A model generated the notes under the pieces. The model was not told where the DNA came from. It searched no databases and saw only the letters and a program-made list of their open reading frames with translations. The position numbers were made by a program, and so were the translations under genes. This document shows positions 57,545-64,000 of a DNA stretch of 64,000 nt, piece after piece. Origin of the DNA: Corylus avellana (Eukaryota > Streptophyta > Magnoliopsida > Fagales > Betulaceae); assembly GCF_901000735.1 (NCBI RefSeq), contig NC_081551.1:7746608-7810607 (forward strand). The letters run 5' to 3'. Each line of letters opens with the position of its first letter. Within the stretch, counting starts at the first letter, position 1.

Positions 57545-59935
57545 TTATATGACTCCTTTACACGGCTCTCTGGACAGAGGTTACGTCCGTCCGTCTGTCC
57601 CCAATCCTGGAACCCATATTCCGGCGGCTACAACAACCATCGGAAGCGCCAAACCAACCACACCTTAAGTCTTGGTTTGATCCGCAACTATCTAGTATTT
57701 CTTTTTGTTCTTGTTATTGTTCCCATTAGGTTAAATAGTAATTGCAAACATTTTCAAATGCCCGATTACACTCGGATCTGTCTTCTCCTCGTTCTCCACG
57801 ATTGTAATGAACGTAGTACTTTGTAGTTTGTATTGTAATTTTCTGAATGATTTTAGAATTTATACAACTCCTTTCGTGGTTCTAAGATTCTGGACCTCTT
57901 TACATTTCCTCACGTGGGCCGTTAATAGTACTCTTAACATCTAACAACACACAGCCCATTAATAGAATCAGGGCCATTAAAAGACTTCGGCCTCCTCTCC
58001 TGAACGATTCTTCGACATGCTCAGATCCGAAATCCCAAAATGGGTCGAGGAGTCCATCAAACGAATCGGATGCGGAGTAACTCCTTGGCGTCGGCGGCCA
58101 CCGATTCCGGCGTCAAAGTCAGAGTCGGCGCCTTTGCCTTGAACAGCTCCTTCGGCAGCAAGACCTTGTTAGTAGATTGCCGGCTGGGTCCTCATCGGGA
58201 ATCGTGCCGACGATCTTAGCCGTCACAACCTCGTTGCCGGAGCGTCACATCCTCATTTATATTTACCTTTTCGGATTGGAATCGGCAAGAGAATTGCAGC
58301 GAATCCTCACGGCCAACGAGACACCGCTTGGATGGGAGAAAGGTCCCACAACTTGTCCCATCAAAGCCGTTCTCTCATTTGCCCATGTTTTGTGACTTAT
58401 AATTTTGTGGGTTATCTCCAAATAAGATTATTTTTTACGTTTATTTTCAGTACCAGACAATAATTTGATTAAGCAGTTGGGACTTGGGAGAACATAAAAA
58501 AAAAAAAAAAAGAAAAAAAAAAAAAAAGCTTAGTAAATATTCTCTAATGAGCAGAGCCCAAATTCCTTTACACCATCACACATATTTTTTTGCCCACGCT
58601 TTGGAAGCGGAAGCGTGGGAGCTTCGCGTTCTTGCCGATCCTCATGTTGAAGAAGATGGGCAGTTGGAGTTTCTTTCCGATGGAGCGTCTAGGAGAGGTG
58701 GGGAGGGTCTCTCTCTGTGTTTGGTTTTCTGCAGATATCACAGATCTGGATAATCACTAATCAGGGTTTCTTATTTCGATTTTGCTTCTTGCTTGACAGG
58801 TTCTTCTTGGATTTACGGGTGATGTGGGAGAGCTGAAATGAAAATTAGATAATATAAAGCATCTAATTTTACATGAGACAAAATACAGGGACAAAACAAA
58901 AACAAGCGACCATCTAATTTGTTTCTGCGGTCTTTTAAAAAAATAATAATATAAAATTAATAAAACTTCTTTCAGAAGTTAACCTCGTCTGTGTAAAGAG
59001 CTAAAATTAGACTTTTAAGTTATTTGAGAAGTCCTTTAAACTTTAAAACATTTTAATTTAAACCATTGAACTTTTGTTAGATTTAGTCGTTAAATTTCTT
59101 GATTTACCAATAAAAAAAAATCAAAATATCTCTCAATTTTTTAACATTTTTTTTTTTTAAAAAAAAAAATTGAATTAATGGTAAATTTGAAATTTTATAA
59201 AAAAGTTAAGGGTATAAAAGTTATTCTCTCACTTTTAACGTCTGATGAATGGATTCAAATTGATTGCAATTAAAAATGCAATGATCCAAATTAAGATATT
59301 TTAAAATTTAAAGGCTTCTTAAATTGCTTAATAATTGAGGGTTATAAAGTAAACTTACCCATAAAATTAAAATACTTTGACCATTCTTTTCAACGAAATT
59401 AAAGAAAAAATATATATATTTTTTCCACTCAAACGCCACGTTAATCATGATATCATCCAGATAACATTTCCTCCATTCCATCTCGATATCGCCCTTCTAA
59501 TAATACTTTTATGAGTTTATTTCATTGGTGTTTTGGACTTTTGCCCCATCTACCACGTTCTTCTATTTAATTTCCCATCTACATTTCGTACCTCCTCCAA
59601 TTATCGCTTAATTGTTAACGTTTCTCGCAAAATAATAAATTGTGTCAACGTGTCCTAAAATTATTAAAAATTGTCAAGAAGATAAAAATAAATAAACCTA
59701 AAGTTTTAAAGATTGAAATTTTGCAAGTCAAAAGCCCAGCCACTTGAATATCGTATGTTGGAGAATTACTACAGCTACTATTATTCCCACGAGAAAAAGA
59801 AAGAATTAATTAAAAGTAGTTGCAAATGTCTACAATAACGTTAAAATTTTGACAGAAATTTCATACAATCTGAATTGTTGGAACTCCCACTATCATCTGA
59901 GAATGACACGCTTTTATGTTAATGCTTTTAAAAAA
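57545..59935. other. Intergenic; short GC-richer frames without known family
   Basis: 57545-57665, 58030-58395 and 58550-58755 are GC-richer than the surroundings and hold short frames (for example SARELQRILTANETPLGWEK, 58270-58335) that I cannot assign. They may be scraps of a gene. The rest is AT-rich with A/T runs. Confidence 0.4.
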
Positions 59936-60400
59936 GGGTTAAATACTAAATTAGTCCCTGGGGTTTCACAACTTTATTTTTTCTTCCCTGGGGTTTCATT
60001 TTTATCACAGGAGGTCCCTGTGGTTTTGATAAGTGACCAAATTAGTCCATCCGTTAGTTGACCGTTAGTTGACCGTTAAACTGACACGTGGACCAATCTG
60101 ACACGTGGACCAATAAGATGTCGACACGTGGCACATATATTAATTTTTTTTTAATTAAAAAAAATGTTTTTTTTTAAAAAAAAAATTAAAAAAAATATAT
60201 TAAAAAAAAAAAAAAAAAGAAAAAAGAAAAATCGGAAAAAACTGGGGGTGGCCGACATTTTTTTTAATTAAAAAAAATTTTAAAAAAAAAATTAATATAT
60301 GTGCCACGTGTCGACGTCTGATTGGTCCACGTGTCCAGTTTAACGGTCAACTAACGGTCAACTAACGGATGGACTAATTTGGTCACTTATCAAAACCACA
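59936..60400. mobile_element. MULE-type palindromic MITE, right end in a gap
   Basis: The left arm (59936 to about 60170) starts GGGTTAAATACTAAATTAG. From about 60260 the sequence returns as the inverted complement (CACGTGTCGACGTC, GGTCAACTAACGG, ACTAATTTGGTCACTTATC) until the gap. The arms exceed 140 visible bases with few mismatches. Very long inverted repeats without coding capacity fit Mutator-derived MITEs. TSD not visible. Confidence 0.8.
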
Positions 60401-60500
60401 NNNNNNNNNNNNNNNNNNNNNNNNNNNNNNNNNNNNNNNNNNNNNNNNNNNNNNNNNNNNNNNNNNNNNNNNNNNNNNNNNNNNNNNNNNNNNNNNNNNN
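60401..60500. other. Assembly gap, 100 N
   Basis: It cuts the right arm of the palindromic MITE. Confidence 0.99.
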
Positions 60501-62140
60501 AATCTTCTTCAACGTGATTATCCTTTACCGGAACCTTTCGATAGACTTCTCAATCGTAGATTTATTAAAGGAATAACTCAAACTCTAAGAAATTCAATTT
60601 AACGCTCACCACATATGATCTCTCTTAGCACAACCTCTGACGAACTCTCTGGGGGTGAAAATTCGTGTATAATAGGCCAACAATCCCTAGACCTAAGACA
60701 AAGTTTGAAATCACTTAAAACTATTACAGGTACAGGGTGTCCGGACAGGATAAGTGTATGTTCGGACAGGGCCTTGTTTGCATGCAAAAACATGCTTGTT
60801 GGAATTGGTGTCCGGACAGCCTAGCAACATGTTCAGCCACCCCCTGCAGAGGAGTGTAATTGGACATTCCGTTGGTCCTTGATCAACATCCTTAATTGAT
60901 AAGTGTTTGTGATCCGATTGAGTTGAAACTTTGCAGGGACGTTCATGACACATGAATTCACATTATGAACGATGGAGATTGGATTTTGAGCATTCTATAT
61001 CAATGTTTGAGCCCGTAAACAGTAGCCTCTACATTTTGGAACCGAATTAAGCCAACAAGTATAACAAATTCAAAAGGTTGCTAGTATTATAGCAGTTAGT
61101 GAATGAACCGGTATGTGTTTTTCACCAGATGGAGCCTGTAAGGCTGCAAGACTTGGTAAGTTATCGATTTTTTATTTGTCCACTTAATTTGCACGTTTAG
61201 AAATTTAGCCAAATCCGACCACTTCAATTAATGGAACAGTGCAGTTCTATTGTTCTAATGTAGCTTTCTCCCACCTTTTATAACAAAAAATATTACTTAA
61301 ACAAGAATATATATATATATAAAAGAGCCACGAACCCTGTCGTTTAGTTAAATTCCAGGGAAGTCTTCCAATAACACCATGATAAATTCCTCCAACGACC
61401 AGGTTTGAGCAGAAATATAATTAACAATATTCTGTCATGATGTTTCATACGCGGAATGTTTTTTACACTTTAGGTTGAATTTTTATTTGATGAATAATAT
61501 TGATGAGTCATACACCCTGTTATGTCATTAAAAAACTTCAGATATTTTCATCCTTTTTTGTTTTTTGTATTGTGATTGTGCTCAATTATATATGTATGTT
61601 ACATTGTTACTGCATGTTTCTGCCTGCTGTTGTTAATCTGTTCTACACGCAAACACTCAGTCAATTCATGATGTTTCGATTAAGAAATATTTTGTTTATA
61701 AATTCAGAAGTTCATAGTTGAATGATTTGATATTTCAAAATGCAGTTGACCCATTTAGGAACAACTTAATGATTTAGAATCATCCTAAGGTCGTTCTATA
61801 TTTTATCGTTCCTTGTGTGAGTAACAAATACTTTCAAACTCCAACCTGTAAAATCGGAATAGTAAGAATCTTTATATATATATATATATAGTTGGGTCGG
61901 ATCAATCGAGCTACTGGTTATAGTCGGGTCGTACCCAAGGCAGGAGACGATAATGGTACGTTTTCTATTGGTCGACCGACCTTCTACCTACAATGTTATT
62001 ATCGAGAGGACAGCTCTCAACGAGCTAAGAGCCATCACGTCAACTCCGCATCTCAAGATGAAATTCCCAATGGATCACGGAGTTGGAGAAATTAGGGGTG
62101 ATCAATGGGCTACCTGACAATGTTACAACATCTCTATGAA
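60501..62140. other. Repeat-like, no gene recognised
   Basis: 60730-60840 carries GTCCGGACA three times in related form (GTGTCCGGACAGG, GTTCGGACAGGG, GTGTCCGGACAGCC), as in some long LTRs. (TA)n runs lie at 61306-61321 and 61872-61890. No frame has a recognisable domain. Confidence 0.4.
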
Positions 62141-62149
62141 AGAATGCCC

Positions 62150-62595
62150 GAAAACCCTAGCCCCGGTCAGGTCCCGTGCTGGTCCCAGGCAAGTCCGGTC
62201 GGGTCTTAGGCGGGTCCTAGTCGCGGGGTCCTGGGCGGGTCCCAGGTAGGTCCCGGCCGAGTCCCGGCGAGGTCTCGGGTAGGTCCCCGGCGGGTCTCGA
62301 GCAGGTCTTGGGTGGGTCCTAGTCATGTCTCGGCGAGGTCCCCAGCTGGTCCCAGGGAGGTCCCGAGCGGGGTCTCGGTCAGGTCCCGAGCGGGTCCCAG
62401 GCAGGTCCCCAACGGGTCTCAGTCAGGTCCAGCGTGGGTCCCTTCAGGTCCCGGTCAGGTTCCAGGCAGGTCCCTGGCGAGTCTCGGTCAAGTCCTAGGC
62501 GGGTCACGACGAGGTCTCTGGCGGGTCCCTTCAAGTCCTGATCAAGTCCCAGGCAGGTCCCGAGCGGATCTTGGGCGGGTCTTGGCATGGTCCGT
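62150..62595. repeat. Degenerate 11-bp minisatellite, about 39 units
   Basis: Units of the form GGTCCC(A/G)GGC(G/A), mostly 11 bp with some of 10, 12 or 13, run almost without a break from about 62164 to 62593. Open frames on both strands here are by-products of the repeat. Confidence 0.92.
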
Positions 62596-63060
62596 CGATT
62601 CTAGAATGAGATGTTCAAAGTCGAAAAATGGTTTACAGTTTTGAAAACCGTAAATCATTTTCCTAAATTTAAAGAAGAATTTTCGATCAAAAAGAAAATA
62701 TTTTCCGTTGACTATTATTTTACGTCGCGTCAAGTACCCATAAATACGTAAAACATTTTCTATAAATCATTTTACTGCAAAACAAACAGAGCCTAAGTCT
62801 TATAATACGTATGACATGAATTGACCCATTTGAAGTTGGGATGGGAGAACGCCACCAAACTTGTTCTAAACATGCCTGATTTCTCTCTTTGCTAGAAAAG
62901 CTTATCACCATCTAGCCGCATCTCGTTCTACCTCAAATGGCATCCTTTCCTTTACCGTTTCAGTGATTTTCCTTTCCAGCATCATTATAATTATTCAACC
63001 ATATATATATATATATTAATTTAGAGCAAATTCTATATTTAAGGGTGGGCAGATGAACCG
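62596..63060. other. Right part of a DNA element next to the minisatellite
   Basis: 62620-62800 has inverted words (AAATGGTTTACAGTTTT / AAAACCGTAAATCATTTT) and ends AAAACAAACAGAGCC, like the terminal sequence of many plant MITEs. No left partner was found. The remainder to 63060 is AT-rich with a TA microsatellite. Confidence 0.4.
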
Positions 63061-64000
63061 TTTTTTTTTTTTTTTTTTTTTTAGAATCAATCAACTTCAT
63101 TGATTATTGATAAACTTTCTCAGACTGAACCTGAGCTTGGATACACAAAGGGTAGTCGTCTACCCAAATATGCTTCCCCATAGTGCTAATTTAGCAATGC
63201 TATGCGCTACTGTATTAACGCCACGAGATACATGGGCCACCCTCCATTCTGCTACACTGTGCAGCTTGATTTTGGCATCTCAAATAATTAAGCCATAACT
63301 ACCCCACCAGTCTTCATTTGATTGCATATGCTGTATGATCTCCAAAGCGTCCCTCTCCAGGATGACCTGCTGCCAACCCATTTCTACACAAAGCTCCACA
63401 ACTTGCCTCATTGCCAAAGCTTCATCTGATGAAGGATCCTGAACGTGGAGTCTTGTGTTGCAAACTGTTGTCAGTACTCTTCCTGCATGATCACGAGCCA
63501 CTATTCTCATTCCCATTTTTTCTCCCGCGGCATCTATAGAAGCATCCCAATTTAACTTTATGAACCCATCCGGAGGTGGCTGCCACTGTAATGCTGGTCT
63601 TGTTGGAGAAACTCCGCTAGCTGCTGCTCCCATACTTGTTTGCGCCTGCTCATATTCATGTAAGTGAATTCGGGCTTGGTGTATAATGGCTGCAGGAGAA
63701 GTCATCTCCCCCCCCCCCCATGAACCACATGGTTGCGCCGAAACCAAATTTGACGCGCCACTGCAACAAACAACAGAATATCATCTTCCTCCAACCTTCC
63801 TAACAAATGATTAAACAGCAATGCAAAATCCTCGTCAAAGCTCAAGCACTTCTGTAGTCTCCTATTGCATTCCAGCCATACATCTTGGGCAGATGGGCAA
63901 CCCCAAAGAATATGACCCGGGGTTTCCTCCATCTGTTCACACAAAGGGCATATAGGGTCAGGCATGATTCGACGACGAAAAAGATTTCCCTTCGTAGGAA
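63061..64000 (-). pseudogene. LINE ORF2 3' end, runs off the window
   Basis: The plus-strand T-run 63061-63082 is the poly(A) tail of a minus-strand LINE. Upstream on minus: zf-RVT (ICPLCEQMEETPGHILWGC, 63702-63965), then after a frame change at a run of nine G (63711-63719) the RNase H (KLNWDASIDAAGEKMG, LERDALEII, 63280-63747), a TGA, and HVSRGVNTVAHSIAKLALWG before the end. Reverse transcriptase and endonuclease would lie beyond 64000. Inactive as it stands. It differs clearly from the LINE at 20714. Confidence 0.9.

Noticed and set aside
62123..62644. Overlapping Pro/Arg/Gly-rich open frames on both strands
   Set aside because: They are translations of the 11-bp minisatellite, with no domain and no codon pattern.
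1..64000. tRNA, rRNA or other RNA genes
   Set aside because: No convincing tRNA cloverleaf or rRNA segment was seen; matches to tRNA sequence are short retroelement primer-binding sites.

Overview
The window reads as nuclear DNA of a woody-type eudicot plant. Genes carry plant introns (GT..AG, AT-rich), the retroelements are plant Ty1-copia, Ty3-gypsy and L1-type LINEs, and MITE, CACTA and hAT relics are dense. I cannot name the species. Eight runs of N (seven of exactly 100 bases, one of 352) mark scaffold gaps, so some neighbours may not be true neighbours. Almost everything is transposon. Only two host genes look intact: a single-exon LRR receptor-like protein of the EIX2 type (30204-33287, minus) and a seven-exon plastid fibrillin, probably FBN5 (55730-57324, minus).

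Layout. 1-7.0 kb: a degenerate minus-strand copia relic broken by a gypsy LTR/gag piece, which itself received a solo LTR (2141-3075, TSD GGTTC); a Tourist-like MITE (6162-6809) and a LINE 3' piece sit in the copia part. 8.9-11.9 kb: a copia pol plus 3' LTR. 11.9-18.1 kb: remains of a CACTA transposon (hairpin array, TnpA-like and TNPD C-terminal exons on minus) enclosing two exons of an aldehyde dehydrogenase gene on plus. 18.2-20.1 kb: a cysteine-rich receptor-like kinase (CRK) pseudogene. 20.7-26.6 kb: a full-length LINE with 17-bp target duplications and one nonsense codon. 27-29.8 kb: a retroposon and an AT-rich element with a TAACCGC array.

30.2-47.2 kb: the RLP gene, then its upstream region present twice in tandem (A 33332-37665, B 37697-47155). 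The copies have grown apart by different insertions: a MULE-type palindromic MITE and a retroposon in A; two MITEs and a whole copia element (itself carrying an hAT-like insertion) in B. 47-54 kb: a foldback MITE, an hAT transposase relic, a second copy of the copia relic seen at the window start, and a 1.5-kb solo LTR (TSD CACCA). 55.7-57.3 kb: the fibrillin gene. 57.5-64 kb: repeats, a second palindromic MITE, an 11-bp minisatellite and a LINE 3' end running off the window.

No new multi-gene system was found. The most interesting items are the ALDH exon pair inside the CACTA remains, the tandem RLP-promoter duplication with reciprocal empty sites and uneven divergence, several insertions dated by empty sites in the same window, and GC-rich short-repeat arrays inside non-autonomous DNA elements. 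Two gaps can be judged from the sequence: one is probably false (46648-46747) and one probably hides much sequence (18086-18185).
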